Assembly (NCBI RefSeq): GCF_003852495.1
Contig: NZ_QAJI01000001.1
Span: 318,786-382,785 of the forward strand
Origin: Taibaiella sp. KBW10
GTDB taxonomy: Bacteria > Bacteroidota > Bacteroidia > Chitinophagales > Chitinophagaceae
Reading direction: 5' to 3'
Length of the DNA: 64,000 nt
Shown: in pieces, positions 1-8,404 of the stretch
How positions within the stretch are numbered: the stretch's first letter is position 1
Layout: every line of letters begins with the position of its first letter
The notes under the pieces: generated by a model
Database searches by the model: none
The model's input: the letters and a program-made list of their open reading frames with translations, nothing else
What the model was told of the DNA's origin: nothing
Made by a program: the position numbers and the translations under genes

Positions 1-1
1 G

Positions 2-673
2 GGGCTTTTTGACATCACCTTCGCCTCTATTGATAAAGTATGGTTCTTTGACAAGCCGATGAATGCTTTGCCCACTAAAGAGGCGGTAGCGGCTTCCGTC
101 CGGCATATCGACTATCGTTTTATCGAACTCAACGAAGCGGACAAAACGATTTTTATCCGAAACAAGGGTACGAAAATAGAATTGGGCGCTATCGGGAAAG
201 GTTTTATCGCCAATAAGATGAAAAGCAGATTACAAGCGCTGGGGATACACAATGGCATGGTTAATGCCGGGGGCGACCTGACGGCCTGGGGGAAAAGTGA
301 ATCGGGAGAGACCTGGCGCATTTCGATTGCGGACCCGGAGCAAAAAAGAGATTTTATTGCCTGGCTACCCATACAAGATTCGGGTATTGCCACTTCAGGA
401 AGCTATGAAAGATACGCTTTGATTGAGGGCAAAAAATATTCGCATATCATTCACCCAAAAACGGGCATGCCGGTAAAAGGCCTGCTCAGCGTTACGGTTA
501 TCAGTCCCGATATTGAACTGTGCGACGCCCTGGCAACTGCCCTCTTTTTATTAGGTATTGAAGAAGGCCTGGCTTTTATAAACCAATTCAACGACCTGCA
601 ATGCTTTATTGTCGATGAGCAACAGGTATATCATTATTCAGACAATCTCAAACAAGTTTATTTCAACGCATAA
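2..673 (+). CDS. apbE: FAD:protein FMN transferase (ApbE), 5'-truncated by the window edge
   Basis: ApbE-family enzymes move FMN from FAD onto Ser/Thr of exported proteins and act in the periplasm, usually as lipoproteins. The reading frame is already open at base 2, in frame with the first ATG at 59, and the residues before that ATG (ending FASIDKVWFFDKP) look like normal ApbE sequence, so the true start and the signal peptide lie upstream of the window. Family motifs seen: ELGAIGKGFIAN, NAGGDL, the SGIATSGSYERY segment, HIIHPKTG and the C-terminal CDALATALFLLG. The gene stops 10 nt before a DUF4266 lipoprotein gene and is clearly in an operon with it and with a DUF3570 gene. Which protein it flavinylates is not visible; neither neighbour shows an obvious flavinylation motif. 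Confidence 0.93.
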   Translation, partial: GLFDITFASIDKVWFFDKPMNALPTKEAVAASVRHIDYRFIELNEADKTIFIRNKGTKIELGAIGKGFIANKMKSRLQALGIHNGMVNAGGDLTAWGKSESGETWRISIADPEQKRDFIAWLPIQDSGIATSGSYERYALIEGKKYSHIIHPKTGMPVKGLLSVTVISPDIELCDALATALFLLGIEEGLAFINQFNDLQCFIVDEQQVYHYSDNLKQVYFNA

Positions 674-683
674 AATCACTTTC

Positions 684-917
684 ATGCATCACCATATTCC
701 CCTTTGGATCAAAGGGATATTATTACTCACTGCTTTTGCTTTATGCAACAGCGCCTGCAGTAGCGTAAAACCATACCAGCAACAGCATTTAAAAGACCAC
801 TATATGCAATCTAATGCCCTCCCGATCGAAAAAATGGAAAGTGAAGCCGATGGCTACAGAGAAGGCATGACGGGGGGCACGGACGGAAAATCCGGTGGCG
901 GCTGCGGTTGCAATTAA
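684..917 (+). CDS. DUF4266-type small lipoprotein with C-terminal GGGCGCN tail
   Basis: A 77-residue lipoprotein. I start it at ATG 684 rather than the upstream in-frame start at 609, because 684 lies just after the apbE stop and gives a clean signal peptide (hydrophobic IKGILLLTAFAL) with probable lipidated Cys25 (CNSAC). The mature part is short and polar and ends in a Gly-rich segment, GGTDGKSGGGCGCN, with two cysteines at the very C-terminus. This architecture, and the position between apbE and a DUF3570 gene, match the DUF4266 family, whose function is unknown to me. The tail could bind a metal, carry a modification, or form a redox pair; none is shown by the sequence. RBS-like sequence is weak, as usual in Bacteroidota. 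Confidence 0.82.
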   Translation: MHHHIPLWIKGILLLTAFALCNSACSSVKPYQQQHLKDHYMQSNALPIEKMESEADGYREGMTGGTDGKSGGGCGCN

Positions 918-958
918 ATTTCATTCACTAAACATCAGGCTCTTTTATAAAAATATTT

Positions 959-2407
959 ATGGGAATTATTATTACATTTTTACTCTTATGTTGCGTCTTT
1001 TTTACCGTTGGACAATCGTCTGCACTTGCTGCAGCCCAACCGGAAGAGGAAGATAAAAACAGGCCAACGGTAAGTTTGCTCACCAACTATTACGATCAGG
1101 ACGGAGATCATGGTGCGGTAAATGGTGGTATCGGGTCTCAAAAATTAGAAAGTTTTACACAGGAGGCACATATATACCTTCCGGCGCAGGACCGTCCGGC
1201 AAGCTTAAAACTCAGTGCCGGCATCGATCATTTCACCTCTGCCTCTTTACGATTAATCGATAAGTATAAAACATCGGCCAGTGCTGCACTCGGAGATGTA
1301 AGCGGTAAAGAAACCCGCGTGTTCGGCAGCCTGGGTTATGAATATGAAAACAAAAAAGCAAAAACAATTTCCTCTTTAGGCTTTGGGTATTCCCAGGAAT
1401 ACGACGTACGCTCACTTAGCCTGAACCTGGGTTGGAGTAAGGAAATGCCGGCTGCTAACTTATTATACCAATTTGGACTCAGTGCATTAGCTGATCGCTG
1501 GCTGGTGATCTATCCGGGAGAATTCAGAAATCAAACAATGGGCTATGCTAATAGTAATGGCGGAAGCAATGGAAGTGGCGGAAGCGGTAACGGCAGTGGT
1601 GGCGGAAGTGGAAGTGGCGGCAGCGGAGGGAGTAATGGTAGTGGGGGCGGAAGCCATGGGCAAAGCGGTGCCAGCGTAGATACAACTCAGGTTCCCGTCG
1701 GCTATGCGACGCCTATTGACATAGCCAATAGTCCTACTGCTACAAAAAACGGGAAAACATATCCCATCGACTGGCGTTATTCCGTCAATATGACCCATAA
1801 ACTTAACTATGTACTTCATCCCAGAGTAAATGGTGCCGTAGGCCTGGATTTTACTTTTCAATCAGGTTTACTCTCTACCCCATTTTACCGGGTTTATTTT
1901 AATGACGGGGTGCTCAATGAACTGGATAAAGAAGTCCGTATTGAGCGGCTTCCTCGTGTACGATACCGGGCGGCGATATACAACCGGTTAAATTATCAAC
2001 TAACAGATGTGGTTGGCATCCGCACTATGCTGCGGTATTATAGGGACAATTGGGGTATCCAGGGCTATACTGCTAATATCGAGCTACCGATTAAGATCGG
2101 AACCGCCTTTTCGATCAATCCCTTTTATCGGATATCCGTTCAAAAAGGCAGCCGTTATTTTGCTGCTTATGGCGCGCAGGTATATCGTCCAGGCAGTTAT
2201 TATACCAGCGATTATGACCTCTCTTCATTTACATTTCATAAAATAGGTGCTGCAATAAGAGTCGCTCCTTTAAATGGCATTTTTGGCACCAGCAACCGGG
2301 AATATTTCACCGGAATTGCGTCCATTGGCTTGCGCTATGCCTATTCCAGCAGAACAGATGGCTTTAAAGCGCATTCTGTTTCGATAGAACTGAATATCAA
2401 ACTATAA
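959..2407 (+). CDS. DUF3570 outer-membrane protein with Gly/Ser-rich loop
   Basis: A 482-residue exported protein: signal peptide at residues 1-26 (hydrophobic core FLLLCCVFFTVG), then alternating aromatic/polar beta-strand segments to a C-terminal strand (SVSIELNIKL) typical of an outer-membrane beta-barrel. It matches DUF3570, which in Bacteroidota co-occurs with DUF4266 and apbE as here. Residues 198-239 are an almost pure Gly/Ser/Asn stretch with one His (GGGSHGQSG), predicted to be an exposed or periplasmic flexible loop. Starts 41 nt after the DUF4266 gene, so the three genes are one transcription unit, closed by a strong terminator. Function unknown; export or display of the small Cys-tailed lipoprotein is one guess. 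Confidence 0.85.
   Translation: MGIIITFLLLCCVFFTVGQSSALAAAQPEEEDKNRPTVSLLTNYYDQDGDHGAVNGGIGSQKLESFTQEAHIYLPAQDRPASLKLSAGIDHFTSASLRLIDKYKTSASAALGDVSGKETRVFGSLGYEYENKKAKTISSLGFGYSQEYDVRSLSLNLGWSKEMPAANLLYQFGLSALADRWLVIYPGEFRNQTMGYANSNGGSNGSGGSGNGSGGGSGSGGSGGSNGSGGGSHGQSGASVDTTQVPVGYATPIDIANSPTATKNGKTYPIDWRYSVNMTHKLNYVLHPRVNGAVGLDFTFQSGLLSTPFYRVYFNDGVLNELDKEVRIERLPRVRYRAAIYNRLNYQLTDVVGIRTMLRYYRDNWGIQGYTANIELPIKIGTAFSINPFYRISVQKGSRYFAAYGAQVYRPGSYYTSDYDLSSFTFHKIGAAIRVAPLNGIFGTSNREYFTGIASIGLRYAYSSRTDGFKAHSVSIELNIKL
1550..1675 (+). repeat. Low-complexity Gly/Ser codon tract inside the DUF3570 gene
   Basis: Degenerate GGN/AGY codon run (units such as ggaagtggc, ggcagtggt) coding the Gly/Ser loop. 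It is translated in frame and has no conserved spacers, so it is a protein low-complexity tract and a likely slippage site, not a regulatory repeat. Confidence 0.8.
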
Positions 2408-2425
2408 ACGGAACAAAACGACGCG

Positions 2426-2468
2426 AAAGGGTGCTTTTCCTATCACCAATCAGGAAAAGCACCCTTTT
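2426..2468 (+). terminator. Rho-independent terminator after DUF3570 gene
   Basis: Inverted repeat aagggtgcttttcct / aggaaaagcaccctt with a 10-nt loop followed by TTTTGTT, 20 nt past the stop codon. Confidence 0.88.
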
Positions 2469-2519
2469 GTTATTAGGAAATTATTATGAAAATAGAGGTC
2501 ATTTCCGCACCTATTTGTA

Positions 2520-2549
2520 TTGATGTTGTCGATTGATGTTGTAGATTTG
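2520..2549 (+). promoter_or_regulatory. Bacteroidota-type promoter for the barrel gene at 2571
   Basis: TTG at 2520-2522, 19 nt, then TAGATTTG at 2542-2549, matching the TTG-N19-TAnnTTTG consensus. The predicted RNA start is about 15 nt before ATG 2571, which excludes the upstream in-frame start at 2520. Confidence 0.6.
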
Positions 2550-2570
2550 CAGCGAATAAACATCATAATT

Positions 2571-3137
2571 ATGAAAAGAATAGTTTTATCAATGACAGCC
2601 TTAGCGCTTGTATTAAGCGGATCGGTAAATGCTAACGCACAAAAAAAAGGCGGTTTCTATAGCCAGCCGTACAAAACCAGGAATAGTGGATCTTTCAACA
2701 AAAGTACCAGCTTGCTATCTATTGGTATCGGAGTACCCGATAATTATGGCAATTACAAGGTCTCCTTACCTCCTGTTTATGTAAAATATGAACATGGCAT
2801 TACGGATGAAATCGGTATCGGCCTTTTAGGTGGCTTAGGCATGAGCAACTACAAATCTGGCGGAAACAGGTATAACTACTTAGAAACCACAATAGGTGCT
2901 TTAGGTTATTATCACTTTAATAAATTAATCCCGGTTTCTAAATTGGATGTATATCTGGGTGCGGGTATTGGTCTGAACATCAGAGATGATAATTATAGCA
3001 ACTACAATAATACTAGTGTTATTGGCTTAGGTAAAGCTGGTGCAAGATATTATTTCAATCCTAAGTTCTCTGTTTATGCAGAAGCGGGATATGACAATTT
3101 AAGCGTATTGAATGCCGGTATTACCTTAAGATTCTAA
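2571..3137 (+). CDS. Small outer-membrane beta-barrel protein
   Basis: A 188-residue protein with signal peptide MKRIVLSMTALALVLSGSVNANAQ and a body of short amphipathic strands ending in LNAGITLRF, a typical C-terminal barrel strand with terminal Phe. It resembles the general outer-membrane beta-barrel (OmpW/porin-family-like) proteins common in Bacteroidota. Start chosen at 2571 because the promoter element ends at 2549 and the signal peptide begins exactly here. It is monocistronic: own promoter, and a bidirectional terminator after it. Substrate or role not readable from sequence. Confidence 0.8.
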   Translation: MKRIVLSMTALALVLSGSVNANAQKKGGFYSQPYKTRNSGSFNKSTSLLSIGIGVPDNYGNYKVSLPPVYVKYEHGITDEIGIGLLGGLGMSNYKSGGNRYNYLETTIGALGYYHFNKLIPVSKLDVYLGAGIGLNIRDDNYSNYNNTSVIGLGKAGARYYFNPKFSVYAEAGYDNLSVLNAGITLRF

Positions 3138-3161
3138 GAAAATCTCCTTATACAGGTTAAT

Positions 3162-3201
3162 AAAAAAGACAATGCCCGCATCAGCGGGCATTGTCTTTTT
3201 T
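3162..3201. terminator. Bidirectional terminator between convergent genes
   Basis: Perfect stem aaaaaagacaatgcccgc / gcgggcattgtctttttt with an ATCA loop and A/T tracts on both sides. It serves both the barrel gene (+) and the lytic transglycosylase (-). Confidence 0.93.
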
Positions 3202-3220
3202 ATGCTTTATTTACAACAGG

Positions 3221-4408
3221 CTAGAAAGTATTCAAATCTACTTTTTGTCTTTCTATATAGTCTTTTTTCTCTAAGAAGACATCCAGTTTATCTTTCGGGA
3301 TTCTCAAGTTAAAATTCACTTTTTCACCGGCATTAAAATCATCTACAAAACTGTAGAAGTCATAATTCCATCTGCCCAACAATCTTCTGTCTACCTGCAA
3401 TACAGAGGCCAATACATCCATATCAATAGGTTTTTTGATTTCTACGATAGACATCGTTTTCAACTCAGCTTCCGAAAAGCGCAAGAGCAATGGATTCTTA
3501 GGTTTTTCAGGAACGGCTTCTACTGCTCCTCCCGGTTTGTCTGTACCGACATTAAGCCATTTCCAGTTAAAGTTATCCGGAAGGCTACCACCGATATAAT
3601 TATCCATACGTTCCATAACCGTTGCTGTAGCAATAAATGCCATAACATGGTTTTGTGTCTCTGCAGGTAAGTATTTTTTAATCGCAAAAAAATCGGATTT
3701 ACCTGTTTTTTTGATTGCATTGATAACGGGTCTGGGACCGCTGTTATAAGCCGCAACCACCAACAACCAATCCTGCAACTGATCATAAAGATAGTTTACA
3801 TATTTGGCAGCGGCATTGGTTGATTTGCCCCAATCCCTGCGTTCATCTACTTTGCCATTCACCACCAGTCCCATAAACTGACCGGTTGTGGGCATAAACT
3901 GCCATGGGCCTACGGCACCTACAGGAGATTCGGCATTATTATTAAAGGCCGATTCAATCACACACAGGTATTTAAGTTCCAGCGGTACTTCCCTGCGGTC
4001 AAATGTTCTGTCAATAATTTTAAAGTAACGATTACTCCTTTGTTTAATCGTATTAAAGTGTTTGATATTGGATTGATAATAATTCTTTACATAATTCAGT
4101 ACGTACTCGTTATTCTTTCCAAAATAGGCCATCTCACCGGCGATCGGAACATATTGATCTCCTTTCTCTTTACGGCTGCGCTCTGTTAGTTTATGAGCGG
4201 TAGCCGCAACCGGCGTTGTTGTGATTTTTGCACCAGAGGGGGTAACTGTTGCAGGTAAAGCCGTTTTCTCCAATGGTTTTGGAGCGGCAGTCTTCATGGG
4301 TATTGCATTTTCAGCAATGGGTTTATTGTCTTCTTTTACCTTTTTCTGTGCAAAAGTTACACTTGGCACGTACATCATCACCGCACAAAAAATCTTTTTC
4401 CAAGGCAT
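3221..4408 (-). CDS. Membrane-exported lytic murein transglycosylase (SLT domain)
   Basis: Cleaves the MurNAc-GlcNAc bond of peptidoglycan with formation of 1,6-anhydroMurNAc. The 395-residue protein has a signal peptide (cut near TFAQ, residue 20), a Pro/Ala/Thr-rich linker to about residue 75, and a goose-type SLT domain at about 135-270: catalytic Glu152 in the ESAFNNN motif, then GPWQFMP, and AAYNSGP near residue 219. The region after residue 325 has a short LysM-like or related C-terminal segment, but I do not see canonical LysM repeats as in MltD. It stands alone with 247 nt of AT-rich upstream sequence and shares a bidirectional terminator with the gene on its right. Confidence 0.9.
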   Translation of the reverse strand: MPWKKIFCAVMMYVPSVTFAQKKVKEDNKPIAENAIPMKTAAPKPLEKTALPATVTPSGAKITTTPVAATAHKLTERSRKEKGDQYVPIAGEMAYFGKNNEYVLNYVKNYYQSNIKHFNTIKQRSNRYFKIIDRTFDRREVPLELKYLCVIESAFNNNAESPVGAVGPWQFMPTTGQFMGLVVNGKVDERRDWGKSTNAAAKYVNYLYDQLQDWLLVVAAYNSGPRPVINAIKKTGKSDFFAIKKYLPAETQNHVMAFIATATVMERMDNYIGGSLPDNFNWKWLNVGTDKPGGAVEAVPEKPKNPLLLRFSEAELKTMSIVEIKKPIDMDVLASVLQVDRRLLGRWNYDFYSFVDDFNAGEKVNFNLRIPKDKLDVFLEKKDYIERQKVDLNTF

Positions 4409-4655
4409 TTTACTGTTTTTTGAGGTTAAAAAATTACAATTTCAGTAAGTCTATTGTTCTCTAGTATAAACCAACCTAAAATGTGAACCATAATTAGAAT
4501 GGAAACTGCGGCTTTTGTTTAATGCAGTCCTCCAAACGCTAATACAATAATAGCAAATATTTTGTGAAAAAAGTAATAAAAACTTAAAATCGAATAAACC
4601 TTTCCTTAACAGAAGATCTATTCGATTCCAGTAAAATAATGTTTTGCGAAGTACC

Positions 4656-4883
4656 TTATTTGGTTTGATTGCTATTCGGCGTTTCGTTAATACCGCTTTC
4701 AATCTCTTTCTTCACTCCTTCTTTAGCGTCATTGAATTCTCTAATCCCTTTACCAATGCCTTTGGCCAACTCAGGGATTTTTTTGCCACCGAACAATATT
4801 ACGACAACCAATACAATCCACAACCATTCTCCACCACTTGGCATAGATATTAATAAGGCCGGATTAAATGAAGATATTACCAT
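4656..4883 (-). CDS. tatA: Twin-arginine translocase subunit TatA/E
   Basis: 75 residues: short N-terminal periplasmic segment, one transmembrane helix ([15 protein letters not shown]), hinge [20 protein letters not shown] and an acidic/polar tail, the complete TatA pattern. TatA oligomers form the pore that carries folded proteins across the inner membrane. An internal start at MPSGGEW (residue 15) would give the more usual length. tatBC is not nearby; in Bacteroidota tatA and tatC are often unlinked or linked elsewhere. Lies 95 nt downstream of queA on the same strand. Confidence 0.93.
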   Translation of the reverse strand: MVISSFNPALLISMPSGGEWLWIVLVVVILFGGKKIPELAKGIGKGIREFNDAKEGVKKEIESGINETPNSNQTK

Positions 4884-4978
4884 CTCGCTTGAATTTTAAT
4901 ATGAATTAATACGGCAAAATTAAGTGATAAATTATTCAAAAAAGCAAACTTTAACAAAAAATGTATATGCCGCTTTGC

Positions 4979-6205
4979 CTAGCTTGTTTTCCACAACAAA
5001 CTACTGTCCCCATAGCTCAAAAACCTAAAATCATGATCCAAGGCATGGTCGTATACCTTCTGCCAATCGCCGCCGATTAAAGCAGAAACGAGTAACAATA
5101 AGGTACTTTCCGGCTGATGAAAATTGGTAACCAAGGCATCTACGAGCTTAAATTGATAGCCCGGCGCAATAATAATCTGTGTCTTGGTCACCAGGCGATC
5201 CAATCCCTGATCTGATAAGTATTGCATTAATATGTGCAAGGCTTCTGTCGCACTAAGGCTAGTATTGGTTTCATAAGGCACCCATTGAGACACGGCAATA
5301 TCCTGTCCCAATACAGGGCGGCCTTCCTGAAGCTGCACCCCTATCCAATAGAGGCTTTCCAGCGTTCTGCAGGAGGTTGTCCCTACGGCAACCAAGGGCT
5401 TGCCGGTTTGTATTTGTAGTATTAATCCTTTTATAAAAGCAAGGGAAACATCAATCCATTCGGCATGCATTTCATGCCCCTCCATGGTGTCGCTTTTTAC
5501 CGGTTTAAACGTACCGGCACCCACATGTAAGGTCACAAAACCTGTGGCGATACTCTTTGCTGCTAATTGATCCAAAATTGCTTCTGTAAAATGGAGTGCG
5601 GCTGTCGGCGCGGCCACGCTGCCTTCTTCTTTAGCAAAAATCGTTTGATAGCTGGTTTCATCTTCCTGTTCTGCTTCCCTGTTCAGGTAAGGTGGCAAGG
5701 GCACTTTTCCGGCCAAATGTAATATCTCTGCAAAACTGAGTTCCGGCATATTCCAAAAAATCCGAAGGGTGTAAGAACCCGTATTTTTATGGATGAGTGC
5801 CGCATGAACGGTAAGGGTCTCATTAACTTCTAATAATAAAATCTGCCCCTCTTTCCACTTTCCGGCACCTCCTAAAAAACAGGTCCAGTAGACTTCCCCT
5901 TTTTCAGTCATTGCGGTCTGCACATCCGCATAGCGGCCGTCCGGTTCCAGGCAAAAGACCTCAATCTTACCTCCCGTAGGCTTTTGAAATGGCAAGCGTG
6001 CATGGACAACTTTGGTCTGGTTAAAAACCATCATGCTCTGCGCCGGAAGGTGTTCTGCCAACCGGCCAAAATGATCTTCCGTAATGGTATGGTCTTTATA
6101 AATAAGGAGCTTTGAGGTATCTCTTTGTGCCAAAGGATATTTGGCGATTCGGGCATCGGGCAGATTGTAACGATAAGCCGCGATGCTAAGCGCTTTAGGA
6201 TGCAT
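4979..6205 (-). CDS. queA: tRNA preQ1(34) S-adenosylmethionine ribosyltransferase-isomerase
   Basis: QueA transfers and rearranges the ribose of SAM onto preQ1 at wobble position 34 of tRNAs for Asn, Asp, His and Tyr, giving epoxyqueuosine. The 408-residue protein shows the N-terminal YNLPDARIAKYPLAQRDTSK signature (residues 12-31), HVGAGTFKPV near the centre, and the C-terminal LVTNFHQPESTLLLLVSAL block. It is longer than the E. coli enzyme (about 356), as in other Bacteroidota. Start ATG 6205 lies 3 nt after the lutC stop, so both are probably co-transcribed although their functions are unrelated. Confidence 0.96.
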   Translation of the reverse strand: MHPKALSIAAYRYNLPDARIAKYPLAQRDTSKLLIYKDHTITEDHFGRLAEHLPAQSMMVFNQTKVVHARLPFQKPTGGKIEVFCLEPDGRYADVQTAMTEKGEVYWTCFLGGAGKWKEGQILLLEVNETLTVHAALIHKNTGSYTLRIFWNMPELSFAEILHLAGKVPLPPYLNREAEQEDETSYQTIFAKEEGSVAAPTAALHFTEAILDQLAAKSIATGFVTLHVGAGTFKPVKSDTMEGHEMHAEWIDVSLAFIKGLILQIQTGKPLVAVGTTSCRTLESLYWIGVQLQEGRPVLGQDIAVSQWVPYETNTSLSATEALHILMQYLSDQGLDRLVTKTQIIIAPGYQFKLVDALVTNFHQPESTLLLLVSALIGGDWQKVYDHALDHDFRFLSYGDSSLLWKTS

Positions 6206-6208
6206 GCA

Positions 6209-6874
6209 TTATTGATTGATGAAAAAACAATATACTTCTTTAGGGCCATGGACTCCGGTGACTAGTGTTTTTTCGATATCTGCGGTACGGCTCGGGCCGG
6301 TATTTAAATTGATCATGGAAGGCATATTATGCACCCCATATTTATTCTGCATCATTTTCAATGCAATGTCCACATCATCTACAATATTATGAGCATAAAC
6401 AATAGCAATATGCACCGGGAAATAAATGGGGGCCGTTCTGCCGAAATGCTGCTTACTACTGAATAATAAGCTGCCCGTACGGGCAATGGCCGCTTCACAT
6501 TCGGTGATACAGGCATCTGCCTGTCCATTTCTAAGGTTAAAATCCCTGATAAAATTCAACTGTTTATGTACCAATAAGGTAAAAATATGTGCCGGGGCGC
6601 AAACAACTTCTTTCCATTGTTTGGCCAAAGCCAATTCCTGCAATTGTACACTGAAATCATCCTCATCATTACAGAAAATAAAGTTTCCACCCGATTTAGA
6701 AAACTCGTAAGCAAAATTTTCTTCTGCAGTCGCCTGCTCCATCGGAACATACACATTAACCGGGGCTACCTGATCCAATTCCGGGAAAGGTTTACGCACA
6801 CTTTCTTCCTGTAAGGCAGCGCGTACCCTTTTCAGGATATTTTCCTTTGCCTTTGATGTTTTAAATACCGCCAT
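6209..6874 (-). CDS. lutC: LutC/YkgG-family LUD-domain protein
   Basis: 221 residues of the LUD (lactate utilization) family. LutC works with LutA and LutB (Fe-S proteins) in NAD-independent L-lactate oxidation. Visible marks are the N-terminal SKAKENILKRVRAAL helix, SGGNFIFC, and the diagnostic GPSRTADIEKTLVTGVHGPKE motif near the C-terminus (residues about 190-212). lutA and lutB are not in this window, so it is an orphan here, tightly coupled to queA. A TAATTTTG promoter element lies upstream at 6925-6932. Confidence 0.85.
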   Translation of the reverse strand: MAVFKTSKAKENILKRVRAALQEESVRKPFPELDQVAPVNVYVPMEQATAEENFAYEFSKSGGNFIFCNDEDDFSVQLQELALAKQWKEVVCAPAHIFTLLVHKQLNFIRDFNLRNGQADACITECEAAIARTGSLLFSSKQHFGRTAPIYFPVHIAIVYAHNIVDDVDIALKMMQNKYGVHNMPSMINLNTGPSRTADIEKTLVTGVHGPKEVYCFFINQ

Positions 6875-6924
6875 GAATGTTACTAATTTGTATAATCTGT
6901 ACTTCCCAAAAGGGAATAAGAGGA

Positions 6925-6932
6925 CAAAATTA
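6925..6932 (-). promoter_or_regulatory. -7 element for lutC-queA
   Basis: On the minus strand TAATTTTG fits TAnnTTTG and lies about 50 nt before the lutC ATG. I see no clear TTG at the -33 spacing, so this is tentative. Confidence 0.4.
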
Positions 6933-6960
6933 CTATTTAATCCTTTTATGAACTTTGATT

Positions 6961-7860
6961 TTAGAACCTGGGATGAAATTTTTGCAAGGTTTGTTGTAAA
7001 AAATTCCGGTCCAGATGGGTATAGATCTCAGTGGTCGTAATGCTTTCATGCCCCAACATTTCCTGCACCGCCCTTAGGTCGGCGCCGTTTTCCACAAGAT
7101 GGGTCGCAAAACTATGCCGGAGTGTATGTGGATAAATATTTTTAGCGATCCCTGCCGCAAGGGCTATCTTTTTAATGATCAGATAGATCATAACCCTGCT
7201 TAGGCCTTTGCCCTGCTTATTCAGAAACAATATATCTTCCTGGCCCTTTATAATTTTTCCTTGCTGACGAATGGTCTCTTTATAAATAAGTATATATTTG
7301 GCAGCCTCATCCCCGATCGGAATCAGGCGTTCTTTATTTCCCTTTCCGATCACCCTGATAAAGCCAACATCGAGATATAGATCAGAGATCTTCACCGCTA
7401 TCAATTCAGACACCCTTAGTCCACAGCTATACATCGTTTCGAGGATTGCACGATTGCGTTGCCCGTCAAAGGTACTATGGTCAATATGCGAGAACAAGAG
7501 ATTGATTTCTTCCAGACTGAGCACATCCGGTAATTTTCGTTGGATCTTTGGTGTTTCTAAAAAAGTAGTTGGATTTTGGCTGATGACTTGCTCCAGCACT
7601 AAATAATTAAAGAAGGATTTGAGTCCGGATACAATCCTTGCTTGTGAAGAAGCCGCCATCTCTACCTCATTGATCGACTCCAGGAAAGAAATAAAGTGAT
7701 GCAGTTCTATAGCCTCAAACCTTATACCCGCATACTGTTGGTCTAAAAAAAGCAAGAACATGTTGCTATCATGCAGATAAGCTTCTACAGAATTTTCTGA
7801 CAAAGATTTCTCCAGTTGCAGATATGATTTGTATCCTTTTACATAGTCTCCGCTTGGCAT
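6961..7860 (-). CDS. xerD: Site-specific tyrosine recombinase XerD-like
   Basis: Resolves chromosome dimers at dif together with XerC, under FtsK control. The 299-residue protein has an N-terminal SAM-like core-binding domain (about 1-95) and a catalytic domain with all expected residues: Arg149 (SCGLRVSE), Lys173 (GKGNKER), His245 and Arg248 (PHTLRHS), His271 (LGHESI) and nucleophile Tyr280 (TEIYTHL). Size, lack of an att site or integration debris, and the household neighbours indicate the chromosomal recombinase rather than a phage or transposon integrase. Its ATG directly follows the stop of the marR gene with no spacer, indicating translational coupling. Confidence 0.92.
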   Translation of the reverse strand: MPSGDYVKGYKSYLQLEKSLSENSVEAYLHDSNMFLLFLDQQYAGIRFEAIELHHFISFLESINEVEMAASSQARIVSGLKSFFNYLVLEQVISQNPTTFLETPKIQRKLPDVLSLEEINLLFSHIDHSTFDGQRNRAILETMYSCGLRVSELIAVKISDLYLDVGFIRVIGKGNKERLIPIGDEAAKYILIYKETIRQQGKIIKGQEDILFLNKQGKGLSRVMIYLIIKKIALAAGIAKNIYPHTLRHSFATHLVENGADLRAVQEMLGHESITTTEIYTHLDRNFLQQTLQKFHPRF

Positions 7861-8313
7861 TTAGGTTCTCATTTTATCCATTAGGTCAGATAGCATCTCC
7901 GCTTCCTGCTCGGTCAGGTTTTTAGACATCATCTCCCGCTCTTTTTCCAACACTTTTGGTGTCATCGCGGCAAGTAAGGCCTTCCCTTTTTCCGAAATGG
8001 TAATGTAGATCACCCTTTTGTCGGTACTGCTTATTTTTTTATCAATATAATGCTTATCCAGCAACTTGTCAATAATACGCGTCACGTTAGATGCTTTAAA
8101 AAGCATCCGCTGCTGTACAGCCGCAACCGTCAATGCATTGGCGCTGCCATTCAAAATCCTGAGTACATTATACTGAGCACTTGTTACCCCATGTGCTTTA
8201 AACACCGGGGTAATCATTTTTTCTACCCAAATACCCGAAAATATTGTATTCAGGCAGACCTTATGATAATTATCCTTTATTTTTTGTGTCTTTAACACAT
8301 CCTCTAGCCTCAT
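7861..8313 (-). CDS. MarR-family transcriptional regulator
   Basis: 150 residues with a winged-helix domain: helices around TPVFKAHGVTSAQYNVLRIL, then recognition region QRMLFKASNVTRIIDKLLDKHYI and wing STDKRVIYITISEKGKALL. I start it at ATG 8313 (MRLEDVLKTQKIKDN) because the longer frame back to 8493 overlaps the divergent brkB-like gene and is not MarR-like. It probably represses or senses a phenolic or stress ligand; the target may be itself, the linked xerD, or the divergent gene at 8405, with which it shares a 91-nt control region. Confidence 0.88.
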   Translation of the reverse strand: MRLEDVLKTQKIKDNYHKVCLNTIFSGIWVEKMITPVFKAHGVTSAQYNVLRILNGSANALTVAAVQQRMLFKASNVTRIIDKLLDKHYIDKKISSTDKRVIYITISEKGKALLAAMTPKVLEKEREMMSKNLTEQEAEMLSDLMDKMRT

Positions 8314-8360
8314 AGTTTTGGCGGCTGGCCATATTTTAATAAACATTAAGATATACCCGG

Positions 8361-8368
8361 CAAAATTA
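8361..8368 (-). promoter_or_regulatory. -7 element for marR-xerD
   Basis: Minus-strand TAATTTTG (TAnnTTTG) 48 nt before the marR ATG, inside the 91-nt divergent spacer shared with the brkB-like gene. No good -33 TTG was found. Confidence 0.35.
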
Positions 8369-8404
8369 TTACATTTTGGCATTAATAACATAATTTTACT
8401 TTTA

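Noticed and set aside
6961-7860. Tyrosine recombinase as a mark of an integrated element
   Set aside because: It has XerD length and motifs, is coupled to a marR gene among household genes, and no tRNA-att site or mobile genes are near.
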